Shown here in pieces: positions 10,483 to 22,161 of a DNA stretch of 64,000 bases (position 1 is its first letter; each line of letters begins with the position of its first letter). The notes under the pieces are model-generated. The model saw only the letters and a program-made list of their open reading frames with translations. It searched no databases and was not told the origin of the DNA. The stretch lies in assembly GCA_030247855.1 (NCBI GenBank), contig JAPDRN010000046.1, positions 124,001-188,000 on the forward strand. Reading direction: 5' to 3'. Position numbers and translations under genes: made by a program. Origin of the DNA: Knufia peltigerae. Its lineage: Eukaryota; Ascomycota; Eurotiomycetes; Chaetothyriales; Trichomeriaceae.

Positions 10483-12090
10483 TCAATCGGCTTGTACGGA
10501 TAGCAATTTTACTCTTGCCAACGACTCGACACTGACACTGCTGTCGCCCTCGGAGACGGACCGACCGAGGCGATGCAACTCGTCTAGAAAAGCAGGAATG
10601 AAACTTCCTGGGCCTTTACAGTCGCCCCTCGCCTCTGCCATTTCTGCGGCAATCTCGTAGTGTAGGATCCCCGCCAGGGCAGCCAGGAATTTGTCCCCGC
10701 GGTGCACGGCGAGGTAACCTGCCACGATGGCGCCCAAGGCACACCCGGAGCCCGTGATGCTGCCCAGGTAATGCGAGCCGTTCGATATGGCGACCGTCCG
10801 CGAGCCGTCGGACAGGTAGTCCGTCTTTCCCGTCATGAGGACGACGCAGTGCTCGCGCCGGGCCAGGCGTTGAACCAACTTCCCCTTGTCGGAGGCCGTG
10901 GCGGTGGACGGGCCGGAATCCACGCCGCGCTGCTGGACGTCAGACGTACCCGCCACGGCCCCGATTTCGCCTTCGTTGCCCTTGATGACGCTGAAGAAGC
11001 CGGCCGTCAGGAGTTTCTTGACGGTCTCGCGTCTGTGGGAGGTTGCGCCGCCTCCTACGGGATCCAAGAGGACGGGGCCGCCGACTGCGTTGTAGGCCCT
11101 CATCCCCGCGATGAAGCTGTTGACCTTTTCGGGAGTCGCTGTGCCCATGTTGACGATGAGCGAGCCGCCTAGTTTCGCGAGGTCGGGGGCTTCGACGGCT
11201 ATCTCGGACATGATGGGCGACGCGCCGGTCGCGAGACACACGTTGGCCACAAAGTTCTGAACGACCGTGTTGGTCATGTTGTGGCATAGCACCGAGGACG
11301 TGAAGTGCGTCTTGATGATCGAGGGGACTTGCGAGAGCAAGCCTGGGACGTTTGTGGTCCATGATGAAAGTTTGCTCGGTGGGACGGCGGCGTAGTATGT
11401 CTCGGGGGTTGTCCTTATGAGGTCGGAGAGCTGTTGGGAAGAAGCTTTTGGGTCTGGAGCGGCGACAATGGCGCTGACCACCGCGACGCCGTTGAGACGG
11501 TTCGAGCCGTCTGCAGATTGGTGGAGGACTCTTTGGACGTTACTTGCATTGATGCTGCCGATGGCCACGCACGGTATGGACTTTTCTGTACCTGTGTCGC
11601 AGGCTGCTAGGATCTCCTGGAGACCGCGGGTGCCGATGATGGATTTCGTGTCTGTTTTGGTCGGGGTGGCAAACGTCGTTCCAATACCAAGGTAGTCAGC
11701 TCCGTCTGCGATGGCTTTCTGGGCCTCTTGTATCGAAGATGCCGTAACTCCTATGATGGCGGACGGTCCGAGGATGGCTCTGGCGGAGGTGCAACTCATG
11801 TCATCCTGCCCGATGTGGACGCCTTCGGCTCCCACGGCTTGACAGACGTCGAGTCGGTCGTTAATAAGTAAAGGAACACCGTATTGTCGGGTAACTGCAT
11901 GGAGTCTGTTGGCGGTTTCGATCATCACCCCGGTGTCTGCATGTTTGTCTCGATATTGGACCAGTGTAGTTCCGCCTTGAAGAGCCTGTTCAACTACGTG
12001 AACAATGTCCTTGTCTCCGAGAATGGCAGGAGTAGAATCTGTGACCAGATAGAGAGACAAGTCTATACGGGACTGTTTTGGTGCCGCCAT
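10483..12090 (-). CDS. THI6: Bifunctional thiamine-phosphate synthase / hydroxyethylthiazole kinase
   Basis: Single exon, 535 residues. The N-terminal half (about 10-225) is a ThiE-type TIM barrel: VQYRDK, HIGQDD, and the phosphate loop YLGIGTTFATPTKT. The C-terminal half (about 245-525) is a ThiM-type ribokinase-fold kinase with NFVAN, LDPVGGGATSHRRE and the ATP-site ITGSGCALGA. Together they phosphorylate hydroxyethylthiazole and condense it with HMP-pyrophosphate to thiamine phosphate, as in yeast Thi6. The ATG at 12090 sits in MAAPKQSRIDLSLYLVTD, the expected N-terminus. It is convergent with the PPTase gene (243 bp). I found no TPP riboswitch in its leader. Confidence 0.95.
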   Translation of the reverse strand: MAAPKQSRIDLSLYLVTDSTPAILGDKDIVHVVEQALQGGTTLVQYRDKHADTGVMIETANRLHAVTRQYGVPLLINDRLDVCQAVGAEGVHIGQDDMSCTSARAILGPSAIIGVTASSIQEAQKAIADGADYLGIGTTFATPTKTDTKSIIGTRGLQEILAACDTGTEKSIPCVAIGSINASNVQRVLHQSADGSNRLNGVAVVSAIVAAPDPKASSQQLSDLIRTTPETYYAAVPPSKLSSWTTNVPGLLSQVPSIIKTHFTSSVLCHNMTNTVVQNFVANVCLATGASPIMSEIAVEAPDLAKLGGSLIVNMGTATPEKVNSFIAGMRAYNAVGGPVLLDPVGGGATSHRRETVKKLLTAGFFSVIKGNEGEIGAVAGTSDVQQRGVDSGPSTATASDKGKLVQRLARREHCVVLMTGKTDYLSDGSRTVAISNGSHYLGSITGSGCALGAIVAGYLAVHRGDKFLAALAGILHYEIAAEMAEARGDCKGPGSFIPAFLDELHRLGRSVSEGDSSVSVESLARVKLLSVQAD

Positions 12091-13710
12091 TGTTTACAGT
12101 AGCAGCAGTAACAGCAGCCGTGCGCATGTGTTGATGAGGAAATGTGATTTCTGTAGTCAACTTGTCATGGAGTCATTCTTACTCGAGGTCCGGCGTGCAA
12201 GTCAATCTCATCGACTTCTCGTATCAGTGTTCTGGGTCACCAAGCAGGAGGGTTTCTCGTTCGATATTCCGTACTCGTACTCGGACGGATAGGAACGTCC
12301 AAGACGATCCAATGGGCGAAGTCGGGTGGGACAAAAAAATGGAAAAGACCAACAGAGGCGGGTGTAACGATTGTGTCATGCTTGGGTCGAGTCGCTCCAA
12401 CCGGGACAAGCCTCACCAGGTAAATACCTTACCGTGACACGGTAAGGACGAGTACTCATATTGCTTCAACGGACATCACAGTCAAACGGTAAGTGATGGG
12501 GAAAATTAGTGATGCGAACAGCCGTCGTCTTTCACATAGCAAATGTCTGTTGTTGACGCTGTTGCAATAAAGGCCAATGCGAGACAGTCTGCCGCATGCG
12601 GTCAGGCTCACCACTCTCAGGCTTCACAGTGTTGATGTGGCTTAGGGCTCTCCAGGCAGCAATAAGGCTCTCCAGGCTCGCTACTTTAGGCCATCACTTA
12701 CCTAGAACGGTCTTATTAGGCAGACTCCGGGCTCTAAAGCGTCACCCACAGGCGGCTGAGGCAGCAATAATAACATCTCCCGGCCGTTGTACTCGTACCT
12801 CAATCCAGTCTCGCTCTTCTCTCGCTCCTCGTGCTCCTCAAATTCTCGCCCTCGGCCTTTCTCGCTTCTGCTCACAACTCAGATACTCGGTAACTTAAAG
12901 CAGACTTCGAAATTGAAATTTTTTCTCTCCCTTTCATAACCGCGTTTCCGAAGACCCAGTCACCCAGTCAAATGATCTGATCACCCCTGGACTCCATCAA
13001 CTACTAAACAGACACAAAGACGATCAGGTAACCATCGGTGTGCCTGCCCCTCACAGCCCTTCTCCTGCCTGGTGAACAAAGCCTAAGCTTGCTGAGTTAC
13101 TTAGCGCACCCCCCAAGGCTCCTTTTGTAAGCTGCGCCTAAAATCCCGAGTTCGCCGCTTTCTTGACTCTTCCTTCTTTTTCTTACTCTTTCACCATCAC
13201 TACCACATAGTGAATTTGCGAGAATTCTCTGTCTCAGCAGGCTTTCTCCTGATCACCGACCTTATCATCAACATCACATCGATCTATCCTCGTAACCGTC
13301 GCTTCACCGACAACGAATCTCGACTTCCTAGACACGACTTTTCATTGTCGTTCATCGAACCTGACCAAACCCAGAGTCTTCGTCAAACACACCTCGCCGG
13401 ATTGTTCATGTATCGAGCAGTCTTTCACTCCTCCAAAACCAACTCCAAGCAAAAGCTGGACATAATTCCGGCAAGCAGAGACCCTTGTAGTCCTACAAGG
13501 TCTTGTTATGGTTAATACACCATCAAAACCCAACGTTTTCTTCATGTCAAATATCTTTACCAGGTGGTAACATCCACGCATGTCTGGTCACTTGAAAAGA
13601 GAAGTCCTTGTCTCTTTGCTCTCCACCACCGCCCAAAATCACCAATAAATCCGGTTCATCAATCAATTTCGATATTCTAAAGAGAATAATTCACCCCTAC
13701 CCAGCTCAAA
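12091..13710. other. Divergent intergenic region THI6/TIF5
   Basis: 1.6 kb without a supported gene. At 12640-12790 it carries imperfect short repeats of the type GGCTCTCCAGGC and AGGCAGCAATAA. From about 13140 the DNA becomes pyrimidine-rich (TTCTTTTTCTTACTCTTTC), which suits the leader of a highly expressed translation factor. Confidence 0.45.
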
Positions 13711-15043
13711 ATGGCGACCATCAATATTCGTCGGGATGTTACCGATCCCTTCTACCGATACAAAATGGAGCGTCTGCAGTCCAAAATTGAAGGAAAAGGC
13801 AATGGAATCAAGTAAGCCCGTTCACGTCACTGGATACGGACGTATACTAACAAAAATGCGCAGGACCGTTGTGGCCAATCTTCCTAGCGTCGCAGCGTCC
13901 CTGGCTCGTCCACCATCCTACGTGATCAAGTACTTCGGCTTCGAACTCGGTGCTCAAACCAATACCAACCCAAAAGATGATCGTTGGATCATCAATGGAG
14001 CACACGACGCGGGCAAATTGCAGGACTCGTTGGACGGCTTCATCTCCCGATTCGTCCTATGCAGATCTTGCAAGAACCCGGAGACCGACATCAATATCAA
14101 GGATGGACGCATCATTCTAGACTGCAAGGCCTGCGGTCAACGTACCAATGTTGACTTGCGCCACAAATTGAGCGGATTTATTCTCAAGAATGAACCAAAA
14201 GGTGGTAAAAAGACAAAGAAGGAAAAGATGACTCGTCGTGACAGAGCCAAGGCTGAGAGTCAAGAGAACGGCTCCATGAACGGTGGAAGCCCTCATGACT
14301 CCAACTCCGACAAAGGAGATGCCGACGATGGCGATTACGAGGTCGCAGCAGGTAGTGACGACGAGTTCACCAAGCAGATTCAAGCCGATGCTAAAGGCAT
14401 CAACACTAATGGAGAAGCCAAGGAAGAACAATGGGCCATTGACACCTCTGCTGAGGCCATTGCCGCCCGTGCCAAGGAGCTCCCATCTGATTTGAAGCGT
14501 TCGCTCGCATTCGATGAAGATGAAGAAGGCGAGGACAACGGCACCAGTGTCTACGATCAGCTCGGTACTTGGGTTATTGACGAGACCAAGGCCAAAGGCT
14601 CTGTCAGCGCCGTCGACGATGTGGAAATCTACAAAAAGGCCAAGGAATTGGGCATCGAGAGCAAGCACAAGACTCTTACTGTTCTTGCCCAGACCATCTT
14701 TGATGAAAACATCGTCAAGCAAATCCCAGCTCGTGCTAGTATGCTAAAAACAATGATTGGCGAGTCTGAAAAACACATGAAGGCTTTCCTGGGTGGCACC
14801 GAGCGTTTTGTCGGCAACGACCATCCAGAACTGATCCCTCAGGTTCCTGCCATTCTCATGAGCTATTACCAGCATGATCTCCTCAGCGAAGAGGTTGCCA
14901 AAGCGTGGGGTGCAAAGGCCAGCAAGAAGTACGTTGACATCAGCACCAGCCGAAAGGTTCGCCAAGCTTCGGAGAAATTCTTGCAGTGGCTCGATGAAGC
15001 CGAGAGCGATGATGGCAGTGATGAGGAGAGTGACGAAGAGTAA
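13711..15043 (+). CDS. TIF5: Translation initiation factor eIF5
   Basis: Exons 13711-13811 and 13864-15043 give 426 residues. The 52-bp intron has GTAAGC, the branch ACTAAC and GCAG; joining gives GNGIK|TVVANL. The N-terminal domain begins MATINIRRDV and carries the GTPase-activating Arg at the RR pair. The zinc ribbon follows, with CRSC near residue 99 and CKAC about 24 residues later. A Lys-rich linker and acidic stretch lie in the middle. The C-terminal W2 (HEAT) domain, about 265-415, ends in aromatic and acidic boxes, with W in LQWLDEAES. eIF5 activates GTP hydrolysis by eIF2 at start-codon recognition and binds eIF2beta and eIF3c through W2. Confidence 0.96.
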
Positions 15044-15583
15044 GCGATGCCGGTGGCATTGGAAATCTTCGACAATCGACTCTGTTCCCTCTACCATCTT
15101 GGGTCTCCAGTCTTCGTGTACTTTTCCCAGCACTCTACTCCGGCATCAGTGACTCTCCTTGAATCCTGCTTTCAGTCATTCTTTTCTCGATTGAAGGATA
15201 GACTGGTCTTGTTTGATCAGGTATTGCCTGCTTTGTTCAGGCGATGAGGATCAAATAGTGTATCTAGAATCTTCAATCCAATCATTTGCATAGACTTTGT
15301 TACCTTTTCAATCCGGAAACTTCCCACGTAACGTATTTGTAGCGTAGAGCCTAAGCTTACATGTGTTAATATCAATTACGCCATGGTCCCTGTGTTCTTA
15401 TACATGCTCGTCGGGACTCTATTCTCGTAACCAAATCATAGTTACCATGTTCAAAATAGATTCTGTCTGGATCGTATCAAAGTTGTCGTTCTGCAGACGA
15501 GCTATGTGTGGTCTGGGAGTCGACGAAATCTCGTTCGCACCTACATGTAAACTTAGATATTTTTAGACTACGGGTTCTATGGA
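15044..15583. other. Convergent intergenic region
   Basis: 3' flanks of TIF5 (+) and the GDSL esterase gene (-). No further feature is supported. Confidence 0.5.
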
Positions 15584-16387
15584 TTAGGGTAAAGCGGAAA
15601 CCACTCCAAGCTGGTCCTTCCAGTCCGGATAGACAAAGGGCAATTTGTCGGGCACATAGTCGGGCAGGTGGGTTTGGATGAGCTCGAGCAGGGCATCAAA
15701 CACGATCTGGTAAGCCGCCGGGGTGAAATGCAACCCATCCGACAAGAGGTCGGCGAGGACCTGGTTGCGAGGCGCGGCTTTGCTCCCTATCAGGGGCTTT
15801 TTTTGGCGATCGTCGTCGTCCTCTCGCCAGCCGGCTTTGGTCATGAACATGGTCCACAGGTCGAGCGTGGGGAGACCCAAATCGCGACCGAGCTGTCGAC
15901 AGGCGGCGGCGTAGGCTCGGGTGTTGGAGGCCGTTCGCTCTTGGTCGCCGAGCTGCCACTCGTCCACGGGCGGAGGGGTGACGAGGATGATTTTGGTGTC
16001 GTGGGAGGCGATCCCCGGGTGGTTGACGATGTCTCGGAGGTAACCCGTGTAGGCGTGCAGCGGGACGTGTTGAGGGCAACCGGGCAAGGTGGCATCGTTG
16101 GCCCCAAAGAACAAGGTCATCAACTTCACTTGGGGAGTGAGGTTGTCGGACGGGGGTCGTGATGGGAACCAATGCCTCAACACGTCCAGACCCATCCGGG
16201 ACGTGTACCCCGACATGCCCCGGTTGAGGACGTCCATGCGTCGGTTGTATCGTTCGGACAAGGGGCAGAGGAGCCCCGCGGTGCTCATTTGAGTGATGGA
16301 GTCTCCGAAGAGTATGAATTGGGGGTAGGGTTTGGGTGGTGTTTGTGGTGATGGGGACCAGACAGACGCTGAAGGTGAATGGGACAT
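15584..16387 (-). CDS. IAH1: SGNH/GDSL esterase, isoamyl-acetate hydrolase type
   Basis: Single exon, 267 residues. All four SGNH blocks are present: FGDSITQ (nucleophile Ser, about residue 29), a glycine in MSGYTSR, GAND (Asn) near residue 95, and DGLHFTP (Asp/His pair) near residue 226. Size and the ending match the Iah1 family, which hydrolyses short acetate esters in the cytosol. No signal peptide is visible. It is divergent from the ClC gene across 1.6 kb. Confidence 0.88.
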   Translation of the reverse strand: MSHSPSASVWSPSPQTPPKPYPQFILFGDSITQMSTAGLLCPLSERYNRRMDVLNRGMSGYTSRMGLDVLRHWFPSRPPSDNLTPQVKLMTLFFGANDATLPGCPQHVPLHAYTGYLRDIVNHPGIASHDTKIILVTPPPVDEWQLGDQERTASNTRAYAAACRQLGRDLGLPTLDLWTMFMTKAGWREDDDDRQKKPLIGSKAAPRNQVLADLLSDGLHFTPAAYQIVFDALLELIQTHLPDYVPDKLPFVYPDWKDQLGVVSALP

Positions 16388-18027
16388 GGTGATGGTGTTT
16401 GGAAGGGAGCAGGGACAGTGCCAGAGAGAGTCCAGAAGAATAAGAAATGAGGCGTTGGATCTTGACCAGTTTGTGATCCGTCATGTATGTATTGGTAGGG
16501 AGGGAGTGTGGCAAGGGGAATGAAATGAAAAAAAAAAAACAACAACTCCTTATTTGGGAACAGCACAGTGGTTTTCTCCGTAGATGCCTTGCTATCATTG
16601 ACCGGGGTGGTGTTGTTTGACGTTGGGGAGACAGAATTATTGATTTTTGTCTGACGGTCACCGTGCGGGTGAATTTAACGGAAAGATGGGGCCGATACGG
16701 GGATAGACATCTTTGTCAGACAGTCCGTTTTCTTTTGACGCGTTCTTCGTCCCTTGTGTCGACGTCTTCCACATACCTCCCTACATACTCCATACAGAGT
16801 AGGCTTCACGAACAACCTCATGGTTTCGAGATTTGGTACAAGTAAAGTAGGAGTTTGGCTGAGTCATGGATAGACAAGGTTGAAGGTATTTATTTAATTC
16901 CTGAGGAATGCACACGGGAAATCAATCTGCGATATCACGATGTTTCTTCAAGGGTTCAATCTTCCTTGACCGAAATAGCATCGCTGTGGTTCGGATAGTT
17001 CTCGGTCCTCTAGTAGAATATTGCATGCATACGAGGACATACAGTGTTAGTGCGTTGTAGTGCGTCAAGGATCCCTGCCGTCATCTGCAGGGCATCGTCA
17101 GGGTGCATACGATGGCCGGATCTATTTGCCCGAGGTGCGAAAGTCGAAGTTTCGTCCACGAACCTACTGACCTAGGCCAAGGAGCGAAGCATTTGTTGTC
17201 CAAAAAATTGTCGGCAATATGTACTGTGGACTTTGTCTGGTTTAGATTAGACCCATTGATACTCCGTGTCTTTCCATAAATGTCCATCGTCGCTCTCGAC
17301 ATGTTTCGATGCGTGGATCGAGCAGAGTCCAACGTGTCCCGTCCGTCGCCTGTAAGCGACACCTTGGCGGGTGGGCTTCTTCATGGCTAAATGGCGTTCT
17401 CTATTCCGTTGTGGGCGGACGCGGTGCCTATCAATCACCTAAACAATAATGCACCCTTCACTTCTCACGCATCCCTCGTCATCTGATATACCGAATGTTT
17501 ACTTTTAGTCCACCTGATCACCGTTCTTGCCGTTTCCCTCTAGGCTTGCAAAGGGCCTGCGAGAAGATCCCCCCTTCGCGCCCCCTTTCACCTTGCCTGA
17601 CTACTACTACCTCATAGACAGAGACGCGCCTCTTCCTTTCGCAAAGTTCTGCTTTTTATGAGGGTGTGTAAGGGGATCATAAATCCGCAGTCCCGCGTGC
17701 CCAGGTGATTCGAACTGATTCACATTTCAGAACCCCCCCTCTCCAATTGCTGACCACTGACCCTTCGTGTGTCTGTCTGATCAGGGTTGTTGCATCTTTT
17801 GCTCCTTCGAGTAACTAGTTACCCAAGCCCGCCGTCGAGTCTCTTGATCCCCTTGATCAGACTTCGATGGCCTGCTGATTGAACACGGCAAGGCGATGTC
17901 TGCCTGTGTGGAGGAGCACCGTGGTTGCTGTTACCTTTCTTTTCTACGCGTTTCACGGTGTCCTCTTGGGTAATACACCCCGTCCAGTACGAGGCTCGTG
18001 CCTGCCTAATCTGCCTGCGGATTCACC
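16388..18027. other. Divergent intergenic region IAH1/ClC
   Basis: 1.6 kb. A run of ten A residues lies near 16530. The last few hundred bases before the ClC ATG are rich in C/T and contain several short upstream ATGs, for example at 17879, suggesting a long leader. No gene is supported. Confidence 0.4.
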
Positions 18028-20784
18028 ATGCCGAAGTCATACGTCTCCTTCCAAGAACCCGGGGAAGAGGATGACCTCGACTACTTTGCCGCCCGCCCTC
18101 GACCAGCTACGACTCCGTCCTCGCCAGAAGCCCTCCACAAACGGTCCATTTCCATCTCTGGCCCTGAAGTCGGAGGGCGTCTACATCCATCTCTGGCCAT
18201 GACCTCCACCCCCGATGAGACGACCGAACTGCTCGGAGGGAGTCTTCACTCTGGTATGAGGAGGTATGCAGACAATTCGATCTATTCGCCTCACTCGAGG
18301 CAGCTGTCAAGGGTCAACAGTTTCACGGGTAGTTTAAGAAGACGGAGATTCCACAGTGCCCTGCCCTCTGGCCAGACAAGCCCCGTGTGGATGAGGAACT
18401 CTGGCCTACGGACACCTAAACTGCATCAGTCGTTGATGGGCTCCATCTCGAAAGACGACCGCTTGTGGTATGATCAGTTCACGTCGACAGATTGGGTCCA
18501 TGACAGTATTGCCGACGGGTATCGGGTGTTGGAACTCAAGAAGAAGAAAGGACTCCGGGGTCGCCTCCAGCTACTCTTCGATTCTTCACAAGGATGGATA
18601 CTGGTTGCCTTGATTGGAGTCATCACCGCTGGGATAGCGTACTTTGTGGATGTGACCGAGGCCGCCATATTCGACGTCAAACGAGGCTTCTGTCGAGATG
18701 CATGGTATCTTGGAAGGGCCAGTTGTTGTCACGGCGAGTCAACTTGTGACCGTTGGCGGACCTGGTCACAGCTGATCCATGCCTCGGGGGTGGACGAACA
18801 ATCGATCGATTTCGTGGCATTCCTCATTGGCTGCATGGTGTTGGCAACCTTGTCTTGTTTCCTTACATTGTATTCCAAAACTATTGTGCCTTCAACGATT
18901 GCCTCGACATTCGATGAGGACCTAAGCGCTGGGAGAACGAGAGACTTCGATGAAGACGACCAGGAGGCAAAGGCTGCAGCGGAACAAACACATGCCAATG
19001 CTTTACCGCCCACAAATGTCTACTACTCGGCTGCAGGAAGTGGTGTTGCAGAGGTCAAAGTCATTTTAAGTGGCTTCGTTCTTCATGGGTACCTCGGGTT
19101 ACGAGTCCTCGTGATTAAGATGGTGGCGTTGGTATTGAGTGTTGCTTCAGGCATGAGTCTAGGAAAAGAAGGACCATATGTGCACATCGCTACTTGTGTT
19201 GGCAACATTGCTTGCCGCTTGTTCTCCAAATACAACCTCAACGACGGCAAAAGACGAGAAGTTCTGTCTGCAAGCGCTGCAGCTGGCGTCGCTGTGGCCT
19301 TTGGCTCGCCTCTGGGAGGAGTTCTTTTCAGTCTCGAAGAGGTCAGCTACTATTTTCCTCCCAAGACTTTGTTTCGCACCTTTTTCTGTTGCATTGTTGC
19401 AGCGCTGTCTTTGAAGTTTCTCAATCCCTACGGCACCAACAAAATCGTCTTGTTCGAGGTCCGCTATGTCACCGACTGGAATTTCTTCGAACTCTTCAAC
19501 TTTGCATTGCTTGGTATAGTAGGTGGACTTGCGGGAGCTCTCTTTATAAAAGCATCTCGCTTCTGGGCCACCACATTTCGGAGAATAAAACTCATCAAAA
19601 GCTATCCCATGTTGGAGGTCTTATTGGTGGCACTCGTCACCGGCCTGATCAGCTTCTGGAATCGATACACCCGACTTGCGGTTACAGAGTTACTGTTCGA
19701 ACTGGCCAGCCCTTGTGACAAGGATAGCACAAGCGGGTTGTGTCCCAAAGAAGATGGTATCCTGTCCGTTGTCGGCTACCTGTGCGTTGCATTTGTTGTC
19801 AAGGCGTTTCTCACGATCATCACTTTTGGTGTTAAAGTCCCTGCAGGCATTTACGTGCCTTCCATGGTTGTTGGTGGCCTCATGGGTCGCATCCTGGGCC
19901 ACCTCACACAGTATATCGTGTTGAAGAGCCCCAATTTCTTCTTGTGGGGTGGCTGTTACCAGTCTGGCAACCTGGAGGCTTGTGTCACTCCTGGCGTGTA
20001 TGCCTTGGTAGCTGCAGGTGCTACTATGTGTGGAGTGACCCGCTTATCCGTCACTCTCGCGGTCATCTTGTTCGAGCTCACAGGTAGTCTTGATCATGTG
20101 TTGCCATTCTCGCTCGGAGTGTTGTGTGCGAAGTGGACGGCAGACGCCGTTGAGCCTTTGAGCATCTACGATCTTCTGACAGATATGAACTCCTATCCCT
20201 TTTTAGACAACAGAAGCAGCCCTGTCTTCGACTCGGAACTTGGAGACATTACGCCCCGATTGCGACGGGACAAAGTCATCGACATTACCATTTCTCCGCT
20301 CGTCAAGGCGAATGATCTACGAGCTAAGCTTCGACGCCTGCAGTATCTGGGTGAGCTTGACGGCGGTTTACCCATCATTCGAGACAAGATTTTACTTGGT
20401 CTCATTCCAGCTCCGGATCTTGAGTTTGCATTGGACAGAATTGAAGACGAGGAGAACGCAATGTGTTTGTTGTCAACTGAGAACAATTCAACCACCAACC
20501 ATCAGCGCTACTGGCAAGCGTTCGAGGAGACCGGTTACGAATCTGAACGCGAGAGTTCGGAACCGGACGAGGAATCAAGCGCGACTCCTATCGACATGAC
20601 CCCCTACATCGACCCAGCACCGGTGGCATTAGACACACATTCACCTATGGATCTTGTATATCAGTGTTTTGTGAAGTTGGGGTTACGATACATTTGTGTT
20701 TTGGACGAAGGAGAGTACCGAGGAATGGTACACAAAAAGGCATTTGTTAGATATGTCAAACAATTGGAACATTCGAGTCTTTGA
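18028..20784 (+). CDS. GEF1: ClC-type chloride channel/exchanger (Gef1-like)
   Basis: Single exon, 918 residues. A cytosolic N-terminus of about 180 residues precedes the multi-helix ClC core. Visible selectivity motifs are GSGVAEVK (about residue 338), GKEGPYVH (about 378, with the gating Glu) and the helix-N region GVKVPAGIYVPS. A Glu pair in FSLEEVSYYF (about 435) is at the position of the proton-pathway Glu of exchangers. Two CBS domains occupy about residues 750-915. This pattern fits an intracellular Cl-/H+ exchanger of Golgi or endosomes, which in yeast supports Cu loading of Fet3. The start is the ATG at 18028 (CACCATGCC context). The GSGVAE variant of GSGIPE is normal for this subfamily. 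Confidence 0.95.
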   Translation: MPKSYVSFQEPGEEDDLDYFAARPRPATTPSSPEALHKRSISISGPEVGGRLHPSLAMTSTPDETTELLGGSLHSGMRRYADNSIYSPHSRQLSRVNSFTGSLRRRRFHSALPSGQTSPVWMRNSGLRTPKLHQSLMGSISKDDRLWYDQFTSTDWVHDSIADGYRVLELKKKKGLRGRLQLLFDSSQGWILVALIGVITAGIAYFVDVTEAAIFDVKRGFCRDAWYLGRASCCHGESTCDRWRTWSQLIHASGVDEQSIDFVAFLIGCMVLATLSCFLTLYSKTIVPSTIASTFDEDLSAGRTRDFDEDDQEAKAAAEQTHANALPPTNVYYSAAGSGVAEVKVILSGFVLHGYLGLRVLVIKMVALVLSVASGMSLGKEGPYVHIATCVGNIACRLFSKYNLNDGKRREVLSASAAAGVAVAFGSPLGGVLFSLEEVSYYFPPKTLFRTFFCCIVAALSLKFLNPYGTNKIVLFEVRYVTDWNFFELFNFALLGIVGGLAGALFIKASRFWATTFRRIKLIKSYPMLEVLLVALVTGLISFWNRYTRLAVTELLFELASPCDKDSTSGLCPKEDGILSVVGYLCVAFVVKAFLTIITFGVKVPAGIYVPSMVVGGLMGRILGHLTQYIVLKSPNFFLWGGCYQSGNLEACVTPGVYALVAAGATMCGVTRLSVTLAVILFELTGSLDHVLPFSLGVLCAKWTADAVEPLSIYDLLTDMNSYPFLDNRSSPVFDSELGDITPRLRRDKVIDITISPLVKANDLRAKLRRLQYLGELDGGLPIIRDKILLGLIPAPDLEFALDRIEDEENAMCLLSTENNSTTNHQRYWQAFEETGYESERESSEPDEESSATPIDMTPYIDPAPVALDTHSPMDLVYQCFVKLGLRYICVLDEGEYRGMVHKKAFVRYVKQLEHSSL

Positions 20785-22161
20785 GCAGAACCGAACATGC
20801 ACGAAGGATGCGGGAAAACAATTGCCTCGAAACAGGCAAAGAAACCGCTACGAGGCTTACGGATGGGACATGAGCGGTCTCACTACATTTCTGACGGTTG
20901 GCTTTTGCCAATCGAGTGGAGTTCCTGCAAGTTTCTGCAAGATCGATGACTTGACTTTGATTATCTTGAACACTGCATGGGATTGGCGTCTTGTTTGCAT
21001 CGGCATCGTGGGCAAGGATATATTGGTCCAAGGAAGCTCAGTGGCGCAAGGCGTTTTTGATGATGGGGGGGTTTCCATTTTGCATAGTAGGTCAGTATAC
21101 ATAACCATCCGGGAGTGACCCTTCCCATTTCACACTTTGAGAGAAACTTTTTTGTGTCTTGTTGAATTTACTCGGCAGATCCATTGTATCCATTCATTGT
21201 CAATTGTGGCTGGGGAGGTTGTTTGTTTTGAAGATCCATCCTCTTTTACTAACTCAGTTACCCATTTGCCCGGAAGGCTCTCCTTTTGCTTTTGTTCTCC
21301 TCTGGTCTCGCCTCGTGGTACAGTTCGGGAAGATCCTTCGTCTCCATCCTATCACCAACATTCGGGTTCGTTGGTGGGCCAAGGCAGGGCACACATCTTT
21401 TCCTTCTCTTTGAGACGCGTGTCTTGTGACCCTCTCGGTGCAGTGTAGTACCATGCAGCCACTGGATCGGCACGGGAACGAGGTTTGTCAGTTGTTTACT
21501 TCTGTCACATCTATGTGGTACAAGGGCTTTGTTTCGGTTCCGACCATTCACCACTGTAAATGGGTCGAAACAGGAAGAGAGAAATCAACGCGCTGTCACG
21601 TCGTCTTCGTCGCGTTGATGTTGTGTGTTGTGTGTCCCTCAGGTCAAGTCGAAACTTTTTCCTAGAATTGAAGGTTATACAAGGTGCATGCATGCATTTG
21701 CATGGGACGTTGTTGGACTCCTTTTTGTCTGGCCATCTCTTCTTGCCCTCTGTCCTCTTGTTGTTGTTTTTGCCTTGGAGTTCCATATGGTGTGTGTGGA
21801 GTGATTGATTGATTTTGAACCGTGTCTCTTGAAAGACATTAGCAAACAGGAGGTTTGTGTTGGTATTCTTGTTATTCTTGTCTAGATCCTAGATTCTGCC
21901 TTGTTGAAAAAGGTTTTTATTGTTCAACTTTTGTCCTCAGTGGAGGATCTCGTGTTGAACAGTCAGCGTCTTTTCTGTGTCTCTTCTGAGGTCATTTGTT
22001 GTATTTATATTTGATTTCCAACTTGCCCACCTCCTACATGCTAGATTTACTTCCCTTCTCTTCTTTCTTCTATTCTATATGTTCAAGGCTCGAGTTCTTC
22101 TCTTGGCCACGATCAAGTCCGAAACTTGGTATTCTTCTCAGTGTGTCGACTTGAAAATACC
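20785..22161. other. Intergenic region downstream of ClC
   Basis: 1.4 kb without a supported gene: the 3' region of ClC and the promoter of the next plus-strand gene. It is T-rich from about 21600 on. Confidence 0.4.

Noticed and set aside
12596..12898. 100-codon frame in the THI6/TIF5 spacer
   Set aside because: Built from imperfect CTCTCCAGGC-type repeats; no domain features.
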